DNA of 64,000 bases from Allomuricauda sp. F6463D (GCF_023015965.1 NZ_JALKAN010000001.1:434001-498000); one strand, 5' to 3'; counted from the stretch's first letter, positions 51,527 through 61,775 are shown. Translations and numbers: made by a program. Notes: generated from the letters alone by a model not told the origin.

Positions 51527-52873
51527 ATGCGAAAAATCATTAAATTAACACTGCTATTATTGCCTATTATTGCCATTTCTCAACAAATTCTTCCCGAAGT
51601 TGAACGTGCAAAGGCAGTGGACGAAATACTTGAAGAACGTTTTAACATCTTACTTCCAAAATTAATGGATGACGCTGGATTGGATATGTGGGTCGTAATC
51701 TCCAGAGAGTACAATGAAGATCCCGTATTGCGGACCATGCTTCCGGCAACCTGGTTGAATGCACGGAGAAGAACCATTTTACTTTTTTACAGAAACAAAG
51801 AAAAAAACACCATAGAAAAACTGGCAGTAGCTCGTTACGACGTAGGTAAGAGTATTAAATCGGCTTGGGATAAGGAAAAAGAGCCCAATCAATGGAAAAG
51901 ATTGATGCAGTTGATCGCGGAGCGGAACCCCAATAAAATTGGGCTAAATTTTTCCAAGGACCATAATATCGCCGATGGTCTTGACAAAACGGATTATGAT
52001 GAGTTTATGGCCAATCTACCGAAGAAATATCATTCCAAGGTGGTATCGGCAGAACAACTTGCGGTGCGCTGGATTGAGACTCGTACCCCTCAGGAAATGA
52101 CAATTTTCAATCAATTGGTAGACATTACCCATGATATTATCGCCGAGGCTTTCTCTGAAAAAGTGATTACCCCAGGAGTTACCACTACAACTGAAGTGGA
52201 ATGGTGGATGCGTCAAAAAGTAACCGATTTAGGATTGGAAACGTGGTTTCATCCTACGGTAGATGTACAGCGTACGAGTGAAGAGTTGGTGGGTCACTTA
52301 TATTCTTTTTCGGGAAGACCCGATGATGAAGTGATCCAACGTGGAGATTTATTGCATTGCGATTTTGGAATCACATATTTGCGCTTAAATACCGACTGTC
52401 AAGAACTGGCCTATGTGCTCCGGCCAGAAGAGACCGAGGCCCCTTCTTTTTTGGTAAATGCATTATATGATGGCAACCGTGTGCAAGACTTTCTCACCCA
52501 AAATATGATACTGGGCAGGGTAGGTAACGAGATTTTGGCCAATGCATTGCAAGATGCGAAAGATGCCGGACTACAACCAGCTATTTATACCCATCCTTTG
52601 GGGAGCTACGGTCACTCCGCAGGGACTACTATTGGCATGTGGGATGCTCAAGGCGGTGTTATGAAAGATGATGGCGAGAATTATCCGCTAAATCCCAATA
52701 CGGTCTACGCCATTGAGTTGAATACCACCGTAAACATTCCGGAGTGGAAAAGAGACATCCGGATTATGTTGGAAGAAGCAGGTTTTGTTGGAGAAGATGG
52801 ATTTAGGTATGTAAATGGCAGACAAACCGAACTGATGCTAATTCCAAGGCCAAAATCACATTTAGGGAATTAA
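51527..52873 (+). CDS. Exported M24 metallopeptidase (Xaa-Pro aminopeptidase-like)
   Basis: A 448-residue protein with a signal peptide (MRKIIKLTLLLLPIIAISQQ). An N-terminal creatinase-like domain (about 30-180) precedes the pita-bread M24 domain with LLHCDFGITYLRLNTDCQ (Asp ligands), THPLGSYGHSAG (His) and YAIELNTTV (Glu). It probably cleaves X-Pro or other dipeptides in the periplasm. ATG 51527 is chosen because the signal peptide begins there; the 10 codons upstream overlap the region after menE. Confidence 0.85.
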   Translation: MRKIIKLTLLLLPIIAISQQILPEVERAKAVDEILEERFNILLPKLMDDAGLDMWVVISREYNEDPVLRTMLPATWLNARRRTILLFYRNKEKNTIEKLAVARYDVGKSIKSAWDKEKEPNQWKRLMQLIAERNPNKIGLNFSKDHNIADGLDKTDYDEFMANLPKKYHSKVVSAEQLAVRWIETRTPQEMTIFNQLVDITHDIIAEAFSEKVITPGVTTTTEVEWWMRQKVTDLGLETWFHPTVDVQRTSEELVGHLYSFSGRPDDEVIQRGDLLHCDFGITYLRLNTDCQELAYVLRPEETEAPSFLVNALYDGNRVQDFLTQNMILGRVGNEILANALQDAKDAGLQPAIYTHPLGSYGHSAGTTIGMWDAQGGVMKDDGENYPLNPNTVYAIELNTTVNIPEWKRDIRIMLEEAGFVGEDGFRYVNGRQTELMLIPRPKSHLGN

Positions 52874-52879
52874 ATTTCA

Positions 52880-54508
52880 TTACACCTGCAAAACCCCCAT
52901 ATTAAACTTTTTCTCAATAGGAGCATGGTTGGCAGCTTCAATCCCCATGGAAATCCATTTGCGGGTATCCTTGGGGTCGATAATTGCATCTGTCCAAAGT
53001 CTTGCAGCGGCATAGTAGGGAGAAATTTGATCATCGTAGCGCTGCTTTATTTTATCAAAAAGTTCCTTTTCTTTTTCAGCATCAACTGCTTTACCACTTT
53101 TCTTCAGACTGGCTTTTTCAATTTGCATAAGCACTTTAGCTGCAGAATTTCCACTCATTACCGCGAGTTCTGCACTTGGCCAAGCTACAATCAATCTAGG
53201 GTCGTATGCTTTGCCACACATGGCATAGTTTCCGGCACCGTAACTATTTCCGATTACAATCGTAAATTTTGGCACTACGGAGTTACTTACTGCGTTCACC
53301 ATTTTGGCACCATCTTTTATAATACCACCATGTTCACTTTTACTGCCCACCATAAATCCGGTAACGTCCTGTAAAAACACAAGAGGAATTTTCTTTTGGT
53401 TGCAATTGGCGATAAATCGCGTGGCCTTATCGGCAGAATCGGAATAAATAACGCCGCCAAACTGCATTTCCCCTTTTTGGGTCTTCACTACTTTACGTTG
53501 ATTGGCAACAATGCCCACGGCCCAGCCATCAATACGGGCATAACCTGTAAGAATGGTTTTTCCATAACCTTCTTTATATTGTTCAAATTCGGAATCATCC
53601 ACCAACCTTTTTATAATTTCCAACATATCATATTGGTCACTACGGGAAGATGGTAGTATGCCATAAATATCATCAGGATTTTCCATGGGTTCTTTTGCTT
53701 CGACTCTGTTGAAACCAGCTTTGTCAAAATCCCCGATCTTGCCTACGATGTTCTTTATTTTGTCAAGCGCATCCTTATCATCTTTGGCTTTATAATCCGT
53801 AACACCACTAATCTCGGAGTGAGTCGTTGCTCCGCCCAAGGTCTCGTTGTCAATACTTTCGCCAATCGCGGCTTTCACCAAATAGCTTCCTGCTAAAAAT
53901 ATGCTTCCGGTTTTGTCAACGATCAGGGCTTCGTCGCTCATAATGGGCAAGTAGGCGCCACCGGCAACACAACTCCCCATCACCGCTGCAATTTGGGTGA
54001 TTCCCATACTGCTCATTACGGCATTGTTCCTAAAAATTCGGCCAAAGTGTTCTTTGTCGGGAAATATTTCATCTTGCATGGGCAAATACACCCCTGCACT
54101 GTCGACCAAATAAATAATGGGCAACTTATTTTCGATAGCGATTTCTTGTGCACGTAGGTTTTTCTTTCCTGTAATAGGGAACCATGCACCAGCTTTTACC
54201 GTGGCATCATTGGCAACCACAACACATTGTTTTCCTTGTACATAGCCGATTTTTACCACAACCCCACCAGAAGGGCATCCACCGTGTTCCTCGTACATGC
54301 CTTCACCTGCAAAGGCACCGATTTCAATGGATTGGGCATTATCGTCCAACAAATAATCAATGCGTTCACGCGCTGTCAATTTACCTTTGGCGTGGTGTTT
54401 TTCGATACGGCTTTTACCCCCACCAAGCTTAACCTTACCAAGTCTTCGCTTAAGTTCTGATAATTTTAGTTTATTATGATCTTCGTTTTTATTGAAGTTT
54501 AAATCCAT
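52880..54508 (-). CDS. Acyl-CoA carboxylase, carboxyltransferase (beta) subunit
   Basis: A 542-residue subunit of the propionyl/methylcrotonyl/acetyl-CoA carboxylase family. RIEKHHAKGKLTARERIDYL is the N-terminal motif, HGGCPSGGVVVK and GSCVAGGAYLPIMSDEA the first crotonase core, and VTGFMVGSKSEHGGIIKDGAK and GNSYGAGNYAMCGKAYDPR the second. Members with the GAYLPIMSDE block often resemble methylcrotonyl-CoA carboxylase beta; specificity is uncertain. The biotin subunit is not in the window. ATG 54508 is preferred over a TTG at 54514. Confidence 0.88.
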   Translation of the reverse strand: MDLNFNKNEDHNKLKLSELKRRLGKVKLGGGKSRIEKHHAKGKLTARERIDYLLDDNAQSIEIGAFAGEGMYEEHGGCPSGGVVVKIGYVQGKQCVVVANDATVKAGAWFPITGKKNLRAQEIAIENKLPIIYLVDSAGVYLPMQDEIFPDKEHFGRIFRNNAVMSSMGITQIAAVMGSCVAGGAYLPIMSDEALIVDKTGSIFLAGSYLVKAAIGESIDNETLGGATTHSEISGVTDYKAKDDKDALDKIKNIVGKIGDFDKAGFNRVEAKEPMENPDDIYGILPSSRSDQYDMLEIIKRLVDDSEFEQYKEGYGKTILTGYARIDGWAVGIVANQRKVVKTQKGEMQFGGVIYSDSADKATRFIANCNQKKIPLVFLQDVTGFMVGSKSEHGGIIKDGAKMVNAVSNSVVPKFTIVIGNSYGAGNYAMCGKAYDPRLIVAWPSAELAVMSGNSAAKVLMQIEKASLKKSGKAVDAEKEKELFDKIKQRYDDQISPYYAAARLWTDAIIDPKDTRKWISMGIEAANHAPIEKKFNMGVLQV

Positions 54509-54557
54509 TCTCAAATCATATTCAGTTTGCAGGTTAAAGATAAGGAGTTATAATCAT

Positions 54558-54565
54558 TACTTTTG
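54558..54565 (+). promoter_or_regulatory. -7 promoter box of the Gfo/Idh gene
   Basis: TACTTTTG matches TAnnTTTG and ends 6 bp before ATG 54572, so the leader would be at most a few nt. It also rules out the TTG at 54563 as start. Confidence 0.45.
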
Positions 54566-54571
54566 AAGTAT

Positions 54572-55555
54572 ATGAACATGAAAATAAGATGGGGCATTGT
54601 GGGCCCTGGAAGAATTGCTAGAAAATTTATAACAGATTTGCTTCTTGTGGAGGATGCCGAAGTAGCTGCTGTGGCATCAAGATCATTGGAAAGGGCACAA
54701 GCGTTCGCGAAGGAGTACAATGTTGAGCATATTTTCGGAAGTTACGAGGAGCTTTTTTTGTCTGGTACTGTAGATGTGGTTTATATTGCCACACCTCATA
54801 ATCATCATAAAAAATTAACCATTGATGCCCTTGATAATGGTATTGCTGTATTGTGTGAAAAACCGATGGGTGTAAATAGGGCAGAAGTGATGGAACAGGT
54901 GAATGCTTCCAAACGGAACAACACATTTTTGATGGAGGCCATGTGGTCGAGATTCAATCCATCCATCCAAAAAGTAAAGCAATTGGTTGATAGCGGTGCT
55001 ATTGGCGACCTTAAATATATGTATGCTGATTTTGCCTTTTATGCACTGGATAGGGACATAAACTCTAGGTTATTAAATCCAAACTTAGCTTCGGGAACCT
55101 TGTTGGACATTGGTATTTATCCAATTTTTCTATCCTATTTATTATTAGGAATGCCCGAAGAAATTTTGGCTACTTCAAAATTCTACGAAAATGGTACGGA
55201 AATACAGACAAGCATGATTTTTGAATATCCAGATGCGCAAGCTATGCTTTATAGTGGTTTTACAAGCCAATCCACAATGAAAGCAGAAGTATCTGGCACC
55301 GAAGGCCAGTTATATTTAAACCCAAGGTGGCATGAAGCTGATGGATACACCATGGTTAAAACTGATGAAACTACGGATGTTAACTTACCTTTGAAGGGAA
55401 TAGGGTATTCCTATGAAATTATGGAGGTTCATTCATGCTTGAGAAAACATACAATTGAAAGTAATCTTTGGTCGCACCATAATAGCTTGGATTTGGCAAA
55501 GTTGTTGGATAAGGTCAGGGAAAAAAGCGGTATAAACTTTCCTTTTGAAACATAA
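54572..55555 (+). CDS. Gfo/Idh/MocA family oxidoreductase
   Basis: A 327-residue NAD(P)-dependent enzyme. RWGIVGPGRIARKF is the dinucleotide-binding start, and IATPHNHH with CEKPMGVN is the conserved EKP block with the catalytic lysine. The C-terminal half is the beta-sheet substrate domain. It resembles sugar dehydrogenases such as trans-1,2-dihydrobenzene-1,2-diol dehydrogenase homologues; the substrate is unknown. The start could also be ATG 54578. It is divergent from the carboxylase gene. Confidence 0.88.
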   Translation: MNMKIRWGIVGPGRIARKFITDLLLVEDAEVAAVASRSLERAQAFAKEYNVEHIFGSYEELFLSGTVDVVYIATPHNHHKKLTIDALDNGIAVLCEKPMGVNRAEVMEQVNASKRNNTFLMEAMWSRFNPSIQKVKQLVDSGAIGDLKYMYADFAFYALDRDINSRLLNPNLASGTLLDIGIYPIFLSYLLLGMPEEILATSKFYENGTEIQTSMIFEYPDAQAMLYSGFTSQSTMKAEVSGTEGQLYLNPRWHEADGYTMVKTDETTDVNLPLKGIGYSYEIMEVHSCLRKHTIESNLWSHHNSLDLAKLLDKVREKSGINFPFET

Positions 55556-55621
55556 TCCTTAATAATAACTTTACATTATCTCTATTTTTACGATATTTGA
55601 AACTCTTCTGAAAATTAAACA

Positions 55622-55804
55622 ATGAGTATGAATAAGAACACAGTGCTGGCCTATGCCACATGGATTATGATATTGGTAGGTCTGGGAATGATTGCACTTG
55701 GAGCTTTTAAATATGACGAAGTAGCAGGATGGGGCTTTGCTGCTGTTGGAATTGGATTTTTTGCCGTAGCTTGGGTATTTAATGCCCTAAAAGGTAGAGT
55801 ATAG
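55622..55804 (+). CDS. Small membrane protein, CAL67264 family
   Basis: A 60-residue protein with two hydrophobic helices (WIMILVGLGMIALGAF, then WGFAAVGIGFFAVAWVFNAL) separated by a short charged loop (KYDEVAG). It matches my memory of the small flavobacterial family named CAL67264; the function is unknown. It starts 66 bp after the Gfo/Idh gene and ends 33 bp before ettA. Confidence 0.75.
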   Translation: MSMNKNTVLAYATWIMILVGLGMIALGAFKYDEVAGWGFAAVGIGFFAVAWVFNALKGRV

Positions 55805-55837
55805 CCTCTTTTTCAAAAACAATTTAATTTATAGTAG

Positions 55838-57529
55838 ATGTCAGACGATAAAAAAGTAATTTTTTCAATGTCTGGGGTTACCAAGACCTTTAAAACGGCG
55901 AATACCCCTGTACTTAAGAATATTTACCTAAGCTTTTTCTATGGAGCCAAAATTGGAATTTTGGGTCTTAATGGTTCGGGTAAGTCAACCTTGTTAAAGA
56001 TTATTGCGGGGGTTGATAAAAACTATCAAGGTGATGTGGTTTTTTCCCCGGGGTATTCTGTAGGTTACCTAGAGCAAGAACCGCAGCTGGATGAGGACAA
56101 AACAGTTCTCGAAGTAGTAAAGGAAGGTGTGGCCGAAACGGTTGCCATTTTGGACGAGTACAACAAGATCAACGATATGTTTGGTCTGCCCGAAGTATAT
56201 GAGGATGCGGACAAGATGCAGAAGTTGATGGACAAGCAAGCGGCACTTCAAGATAAAATTGATGCTTCGAATGCATGGGAGCTGGATACAAAGCTTGAGA
56301 TTGCCATGGATGCGCTACGTACTCCAGATTCAGATAAAAAAATAAGTGTACTGTCCGGTGGTGAACGAAGAAGAGTGGCTTTATGCCGTTTGTTGTTAAA
56401 AGAGCCGGATGTCCTTTTGTTGGATGAGCCTACCAACCACTTGGATGCAGAATCTGTACATTGGTTGGAGCACCATTTGGCACAATACAAAGGTACGGTG
56501 ATTGCGGTAACGCACGACCGTTACTTTTTGGATAATGTGGCTGGTTGGATCTTGGAATTGGACCGTGGCGAAGGTATTCCTTGGAAAGGAAATTACTCTA
56601 GCTGGTTGGACCAAAAAGCAAAACGATTGGAACAGGAGAGCAAACAAGCCTCCAAACGCCAAAAAACATTGGAACGCGAGCTAGATTGGGTTCGACAGGG
56701 AGCCAAGGGGAGACAGGCAAAGCAGAAAGCGCGTTTAAAGAATTACGATAAACTTCTTAGCCAAGACCAAAAGCAAATGGAGGAGAAGTTGGAGATCTAC
56801 ATACCCAACGGTCCCCGTTTGGGAACCAATGTGATCGAAGCGAAGGATGTAAGCAAAGCTTTTGGTGACAAGTTGTTGTACGAGAACTTGAACTTTAACT
56901 TACCTCAAGCTGGAATCGTTGGTATTATCGGTCCCAACGGTGCTGGTAAAACCACCATTTTTAAAATGATTATGGGTGAGGAAACCCCAGATAAAGGTGA
57001 ATTTATTGTTGGTGATACGGCAAAACTGGCTTATGTAGATCAATCGCATTCCAATATTGACCCTGAAAAATCCATTTGGGAAAATTTTAGTGATAGTCAA
57101 GAATTGATAATGATGGGAGGGAAGCAGGTAAATTCCCGTGCTTATCTGAGTCGATTTAATTTCTCTGGAAGTGAGCAGAACAAAAAGGTAAATATGCTTT
57201 CTGGTGGTGAACGTAACCGGCTTCATTTGGCGATGACGTTAAAAGAGGAAGGAAACGTTTTACTATTGGATGAGCCTACCAACGATTTGGATGTGAACAC
57301 GCTTCGTGCTTTGGAAGAAGGTTTGGAGAACTTTGCAGGTTGTGCGGTGATTATTTCTCACGACAGGTGGTTCTTGGATAGAATTTGTACCCATATCCTA
57401 GCTTTTGAAGGAGATTCACAAGTTTATTTCTTTGAAGGTTCCTTCTCTGATTATGAGGAAAACAAAAAGAAACGCCTGGGAACGGATATTATGCCCAAGC
57501 GTATCAAGTACAAAAAGTTAATTCGTTAA
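55838..57529 (+). CDS. ettA: Energy-dependent translational throttle protein EttA (ABC-F)
   Basis: A 563-residue ABC-F protein without membrane part, close to the 555 residues of E. coli EttA. First ATPase: GLNGSGKST, LSGGERRRVALCR, DEPTNHLDAES. A charged linker (about 250-305, the P-site tRNA interaction motif). Second ATPase: GPNGAGKTT, LSGGERNRLHLAM, DEPTNDLDVNTLRALEEGL. EttA binds the ribosomal E site and gates translation initiation according to ATP/ADP. The long toe-like C terminus (SDYEENKKKRLG) is typical. Confidence 0.95.
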   Translation: MSDDKKVIFSMSGVTKTFKTANTPVLKNIYLSFFYGAKIGILGLNGSGKSTLLKIIAGVDKNYQGDVVFSPGYSVGYLEQEPQLDEDKTVLEVVKEGVAETVAILDEYNKINDMFGLPEVYEDADKMQKLMDKQAALQDKIDASNAWELDTKLEIAMDALRTPDSDKKISVLSGGERRRVALCRLLLKEPDVLLLDEPTNHLDAESVHWLEHHLAQYKGTVIAVTHDRYFLDNVAGWILELDRGEGIPWKGNYSSWLDQKAKRLEQESKQASKRQKTLERELDWVRQGAKGRQAKQKARLKNYDKLLSQDQKQMEEKLEIYIPNGPRLGTNVIEAKDVSKAFGDKLLYENLNFNLPQAGIVGIIGPNGAGKTTIFKMIMGEETPDKGEFIVGDTAKLAYVDQSHSNIDPEKSIWENFSDSQELIMMGGKQVNSRAYLSRFNFSGSEQNKKVNMLSGGERNRLHLAMTLKEEGNVLLLDEPTNDLDVNTLRALEEGLENFAGCAVIISHDRWFLDRICTHILAFEGDSQVYFFEGSFSDYEENKKKRLGTDIMPKRIKYKKLIR

Positions 57530-57539
57530 ATAAAGAGGG

Positions 57540-58226
57540 TTATTCTTCTCCACCGAGATTTTTGATTCCCTCTTCCAATATTTTTTTGGCTTTATCCAAA
57601 TAAGCTTTTTGGTGTGCAGTCAGACTGTTTGGGTCGTTACTTTCATTAGGAGTCGACCCTATGGAGTTGGACAGCTCTATCAATTGGTCAATGGCTTGTT
57701 CTGCGGATTGTAGTTTGTCATGGGCATGTTTTTCAAAAACCTTGATCATTTCAAGTTCCATGGACGCCACAGTAGCAGTTTCGGTTTCTTCATTAACCGT
57801 TTCTTCTGCATACACAGGTGCTATTTCCTCAGTTGCATTGGTTGTTGAAGAAGTACCGAGCGTACATTCATCAATAATGGTAATTAGTTCATTGATTTCA
57901 TTCAATGCTTTTTTTGTAAAGAACCTTCCAGCTTCCCAGTCAGCAGGTTCTATGGCTTTATCTAGCGTCTCCATTGCGTCCCAGGTTTTGTTTTTGGCTT
58001 TTTCACAACTACATTCGGCCATAAAAGCTTCAGACTTCTCTAAAGCAATCAAAGCTCTTTCAGCATAGTACATCTGATGCTCAAAGTTGGTAGCATTCAT
58101 AGCTTTTTTACCATGGCTGAGCGCATAGGTTACTTTCGCATAAAAGTTATCACATTGGTTGGAGTACGTAGCTTGTATGGCAAAAAGAAATGCCAGTACT
58201 ACAAAAACATGGGATTTGGGAGCCAT
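57540..58226 (-). CDS. Exported helical protein of unknown function
   Basis: A 228-residue protein with a signal peptide (MAPKSHVFVVLAFLFAIQATYS). The mature part is helical with cysteines (SNQCDNF, MAECSCEKAKN, IDECTLG) and two similar helical pairs, and a charged linker (TEEIAPVYAEETVNEETE). The Cys pairs could form disulfides. No family is recognised. It converges with ettA. Confidence 0.7.
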   Translation of the reverse strand: MAPKSHVFVVLAFLFAIQATYSNQCDNFYAKVTYALSHGKKAMNATNFEHQMYYAERALIALEKSEAFMAECSCEKAKNKTWDAMETLDKAIEPADWEAGRFFTKKALNEINELITIIDECTLGTSSTTNATEEIAPVYAEETVNEETETATVASMELEMIKVFEKHAHDKLQSAEQAIDQLIELSNSIGSTPNESNDPNSLTAHQKAYLDKAKKILEEGIKNLGGEE

Positions 58227-58297
58227 ATTTCAAGTATTTTGATTTGGTTACTAAGTTCGTTGTTCTAACGAGAATATTAGGTTATTATTTCATCGGC

Positions 58298-59092
58298 TTA
58301 ATAATCTTCGTTCGGATACCAATCCAATTGTACTACTTCTATATTAGGGTCACCTTCGTTTATAATGTTTTTGAACTTTTCAACATCGCTGACATTTGGT
58401 CTTCCTCTAAAATGATATGGGTATACTTTCTTGGGTTTAAATTCCAATACCCCATCAGCAGCACTTTCAACTGTCATGGTATAAGGAAGGTTCATGCAAA
58501 TGAAGGCTTTATCGATATTCTCCAAAGCGCGCATTTCTGGAATATCTTCGGTATCACCAGAAAAATAAATGCGTTCATCCTTAAAAGTGAACACATAACC
58601 ATTTCCTCTTCCTTTAACGTGGAAATCCTTGGCTTCTTCGCGCAGATTATACATTGGGATCGCTTTTACGGAGAATCCTGATATTTCTTGGGTTTCTCCA
58701 TTTTTAATAGTGGTTGTCTTGGAGGCCAATGCTTCGGGCATTTGAATGGCTACTGCTTCGGGAGCAAAGATTTTTGCCCCATCCAAATCCAGTTCATTTA
58801 AGGTGTCAATATTAAAATGATCGCCATGTATATCGGTAATAAAAATGTAATCTGGTGATTTGTGACCTGCAAAAGCAGTTAAACCACCAACAGGATCTAT
58901 ATATATGGTATTGCCATCCCATTCGATTACAGCGGTGGCATGCTCGATAGGTACAATGTTGGCCGGATCTGGAGCATCAACCTGAATATTGGTCTCTATC
59001 TCTACTGTTTCCTCTTGTTTTTCGGCTTTCTCTTTGCAAGAGACTTGGATCAGTAACATGGTACAAGCAATTAGTACGATATTCTTTTTCAT
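58298..59092 (-). CDS. MBL-fold metallo-hydrolase-like lipoprotein
   Basis: A 264-residue protein with a lipoprotein signal (LIQVSC, Cys19), so probably membrane-anchored in the envelope. The MBL zinc motif reads TDIHGDH (D87, H89, D91, H92): the first His of HxHxDH is Asp. Later ligands are present (FSGDTEDIPEM, YPYHFRG). UlaG-like members show related patterns. Activity on a lactone or phosphodiester is possible but unknown. Confidence 0.78.
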   Translation of the reverse strand: MKKNIVLIACTMLLIQVSCKEKAEKQEETVEIETNIQVDAPDPANIVPIEHATAVIEWDGNTIYIDPVGGLTAFAGHKSPDYIFITDIHGDHFNIDTLNELDLDGAKIFAPEAVAIQMPEALASKTTTIKNGETQEISGFSVKAIPMYNLREEAKDFHVKGRGNGYVFTFKDERIYFSGDTEDIPEMRALENIDKAFICMNLPYTMTVESAADGVLEFKPKKVYPYHFRGRPNVSDVEKFKNIINEGDPNIEVVQLDWYPNEDY

Positions 59093-59260
59093 AATACTAT
59101 CAATTTATATCCTCTTAAAAATAAGGGATTAAAGGCATAATCATATTTTTTTATGAAGATTATTTTTAACTAAATAATCCAAACCGGAATCCAATGCGTA
59201 TATAAACCAAATACGATTGATTAAAAACCTTAAACGCAGAATCAATTAAAACAAAAAGTT

Positions 59261-60151
59261 ATGACTGAAACAAAAAGTAATAATAACGGATTAAAGGTAA
59301 TTGCCGGTCTGTTGGGTGTAGTTCTTTTAGGAACCATTATTTACACTGTTAGTCTTTATCAAGATAAAAAACAAACAACAGAAGCTCTTACTCAAGAAAA
59401 AGAATTGGTCGTTGAGGATTTGAACAACTTAAAGTCCGAATACGATAAAGCAATTTTGGAAAGTAATGCAACCAATGAAGAATTGGTGGCCGCTAGAGAC
59501 AATATTGCAAAATACATCGATTCAGTAAGTGGAATGAAAGCTGATATCGCTACACTTTCCCGTTATAGAAGACAAGTAAGTGTACTTAAAGCTGAAAGAG
59601 AAGAATTATTGAAACAAGTTGATTCCTTAACGCAGTCCAATAGCTTGTTGGCCATGCAAAGAGATAGCACTTTTGCTGAATTGGAGCAACAAACTGTTTT
59701 CAATGACTCTTTGATTATCCAGAACACTCAATTGGCCGATGCCGTTGAAAAAGGATCAGCACTTAACCTAAACACTATTAGTGTTGATGCCATTAAGGAA
59801 AGAAACAGTGGTAAATTGGTTTCTACTTCAAGAGCTAGGGCCACAGATAAATTTAAAGTTTGTTTTACTATAGCTGATAATGTAATTGCCGAAGCTGGTG
59901 ACAGAGAATTCTACATTGAAGTTCTTGGACCACAAGGTAATGTATTGGGTGAAGTTTTGACAAAAACTACCGAGGAAGGAAGCTCTCTTACTTATAGTAA
60001 AGGAACTAATTTTTACTTCGAAAACGATGCCTTGGATGTATGTGACTATATAAATAAGCCAAGTGATGATTTCCAAAAAGGAAATTATATGGTTAATGTT
60101 TATGATAGCCAATTGAAATTGTTGGGTACTTCCAGCTTCGAATTGAAATAA
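59261..60151 (+). CDS. Membrane-anchored coiled-coil protein
   Basis: A 296-residue protein. A short cytoplasmic head (MTETKSNNNG), one membrane helix (VIAGLLGVVLLGTIIYTVSLY, about 13-33), a long coiled coil (about 36-165) and a C-terminal beta-rich domain (from about 195; FKVCFTIADNVIA, then DREFYIEVLGPQGNVLGEV) facing the periplasm. The family is probably conserved in Bacteroidota; no function is known to me. It shares a perfect bidirectional terminator with fumC. Confidence 0.75.
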   Translation: MTETKSNNNGLKVIAGLLGVVLLGTIIYTVSLYQDKKQTTEALTQEKELVVEDLNNLKSEYDKAILESNATNEELVAARDNIAKYIDSVSGMKADIATLSRYRRQVSVLKAEREELLKQVDSLTQSNSLLAMQRDSTFAELEQQTVFNDSLIIQNTQLADAVEKGSALNLNTISVDAIKERNSGKLVSTSRARATDKFKVCFTIADNVIAEAGDREFYIEVLGPQGNVLGEVLTKTTEEGSSLTYSKGTNFYFENDALDVCDYINKPSDDFQKGNYMVNVYDSQLKLLGTSSFELK

Positions 60152-60174
60152 AAACACACACTATCACCATTATA

Positions 60175-60210
60175 AAAAGGCCCGTCCAATGTTGGACGGG
60201 CCTTTTATTT
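60175..60210. terminator. Bidirectional terminator
   Basis: A perfect 14-bp stem: AAAAGGCCCGTCCA (60175-60188) with TGGACGGGCCTTTT (60193-60206), loop ATGT. It serves the coiled-coil protein gene and the convergent fumC. Confidence 0.9.
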
Positions 60211-60238
60211 TTAGATGAAGAACAATCACACAATCCTG

Positions 60239-61636
60239 TTATTGCATGCTACCTACCATATCTTCAGGTTTAACCCATTCATCATATTCTTCCGGAGTAA
60301 CATAACCAAGGTTAATGGCCTCTTCCTTAAGTGTTGTACCATTTTTATGTGCCGTATTGGCAATTTCAGCAGCTTTATAATAACCTATTTTAGTATTTAA
60401 TGCGGTAACCAACATTAAAGAATTGTTCAATAATGTTTTAATGGTTTCGTGGTTCGGTTCAATACCAGCTACACAGTTTACATCAAAACTAACACACGCA
60501 TCCCCAATCAATTGAGCGGATTGCAAAATATTGGCGGCCATAACGGGTTTAAACACATTGAGCTCGTAATGCCCTTGGGTTCCACCAACACTAATGGCCA
60601 CATCGTTCCCCATTACCTGTGCACATACCATTGTTATAGCCTCACATTGGGTAGGATTCACTTTTCCTGGCATAATGGAACTTCCTGGTTCGTTGGCAGG
60701 AATAATAATTTCACCAATACCAGAACGTGGTCCAGAGGCCATCATACGAATATCATTTGCAATTTTATTCAAGGAAACGGCCAGTTGTTTCAGGGCACCG
60801 TGGCTTTCCACAATAGCATCATGTGCTGCCAAAGCTTCAAATTTATTTTCTGCAGTAATAAATGGCTTACCAGTAAACTCAGCAATATATTTTGCGACCA
60901 ATACATCGTATCCATTTGGAGTATTTAAACCAGTACCTACGGCAGTACCCCCAAGTGCAAGTTCACTCAAGTGGGGCAAAGTGTTTTTCAATGCTTTTAA
61001 ACCGTGGTTTAATTGCGAAACGTAGCCCGAAAATTCTTGGCCCAGGGTTAGGGGGGTGGCATCCATTAAATGGGTTCTCCCAATTTTAACGACATCCTTA
61101 AACTCTTCAGATTTTTTCTGCAAAGTGTTTTTTAGTTGCTCTACACCTGGAATGGTAACTTCCACTATTTTTTTGTAAGCTGCGATGTGCATCCCAGTTG
61201 GAAAAGTATCATTGGAAGACTGACTCTTGTTCACATCATCGTTCGGTTGGATGGTTTTTTCGCCTTCACCAATTTTTTTTCCGGCAATTTCATGGGCACG
61301 GTTGGCAATTACCTCATTTACGTTCATATTGCTCTGGGTACCGGAACCTGTTTGCCAAATCACCAATGGGAATTGGTCATCATGTTTGCCCTCAAGTATT
61401 TCATCGCAAACCTGGGCTATAAGGTCTCTTTTTTCCAGAGGGAGTACGCCCAGTTCATGATTGGTATAGGCTGCGGCCTTTTTTAGATAGGCAAACCCGT
61501 AAACCACATCCAAAGGCATGGATGCTGGTGCACCTATTTTAAAGTTGTTACGGGAACGCTCTGTTTGGGCTCCCCAATATTTATCGGCGGGTACTTTTAC
61601 CTCGCCCATGGTATCTTTTTCAATCCTAAAACTCAT
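60239..61636 (-). CDS. fumC: Fumarate hydratase, class II
   Basis: A 465-residue iron-independent fumarase of the TCA cycle. It begins [22 protein letters not shown]; the substrate motifs are [33 protein letters not shown] and the signature [15 protein letters not shown]. The tetramer is cytoplasmic. Monocistronic, with the bidirectional terminator and a -7 box 20 bp upstream. Confidence 0.97.
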   Translation of the reverse strand: MSFRIEKDTMGEVKVPADKYWGAQTERSRNNFKIGAPASMPLDVVYGFAYLKKAAAYTNHELGVLPLEKRDLIAQVCDEILEGKHDDQFPLVIWQTGSGTQSNMNVNEVIANRAHEIAGKKIGEGEKTIQPNDDVNKSQSSNDTFPTGMHIAAYKKIVEVTIPGVEQLKNTLQKKSEEFKDVVKIGRTHLMDATPLTLGQEFSGYVSQLNHGLKALKNTLPHLSELALGGTAVGTGLNTPNGYDVLVAKYIAEFTGKPFITAENKFEALAAHDAIVESHGALKQLAVSLNKIANDIRMMASGPRSGIGEIIIPANEPGSSIMPGKVNPTQCEAITMVCAQVMGNDVAISVGGTQGHYELNVFKPVMAANILQSAQLIGDACVSFDVNCVAGIEPNHETIKTLLNNSLMLVTALNTKIGYYKAAEIANTAHKNGTTLKEEAINLGYVTPEEYDEWVKPEDMVGSMQ

Positions 61637-61655
61637 AGTTTAAAATTTTGTCCTA

Positions 61656-61663
61656 CAAAGGTA
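61656..61663 (-). promoter_or_regulatory. -7 promoter box of fumC
   Basis: The minus strand reads TACCTTTG, an exact TAnnTTTG. No clear -33 box. Confidence 0.45.
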
Positions 61664-61722
61664 GGATATAGACCATTTATATGGTAGTTGATTGGAATAA
61701 ATACACTTTTTTTCGTTCCGGA

Positions 61723-61755
61723 TTTGTTTTTTTTGATAAGAAGAAAGTATCTTTG
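61723..61755 (+). promoter_or_regulatory. Bacteroidota-type promoter of the 57-residue protein gene
   Basis: TTTG (61723-61726), 21 nt, TATCTTTG (61748-61755): both boxes fit. The start codon is 20 bp downstream and is preceded by AGGAG (61766-61770), one of the few Shine-Dalgarno-like sequences in the window. Confidence 0.65.
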
Positions 61756-61775
61756 TTAAAACAAAAGGAGTAAAG

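Noticed and set aside
58001-58010. TTTCACAACT
   Set aside because: It lies inside a coding region and no promoter box lies at 28 nt.
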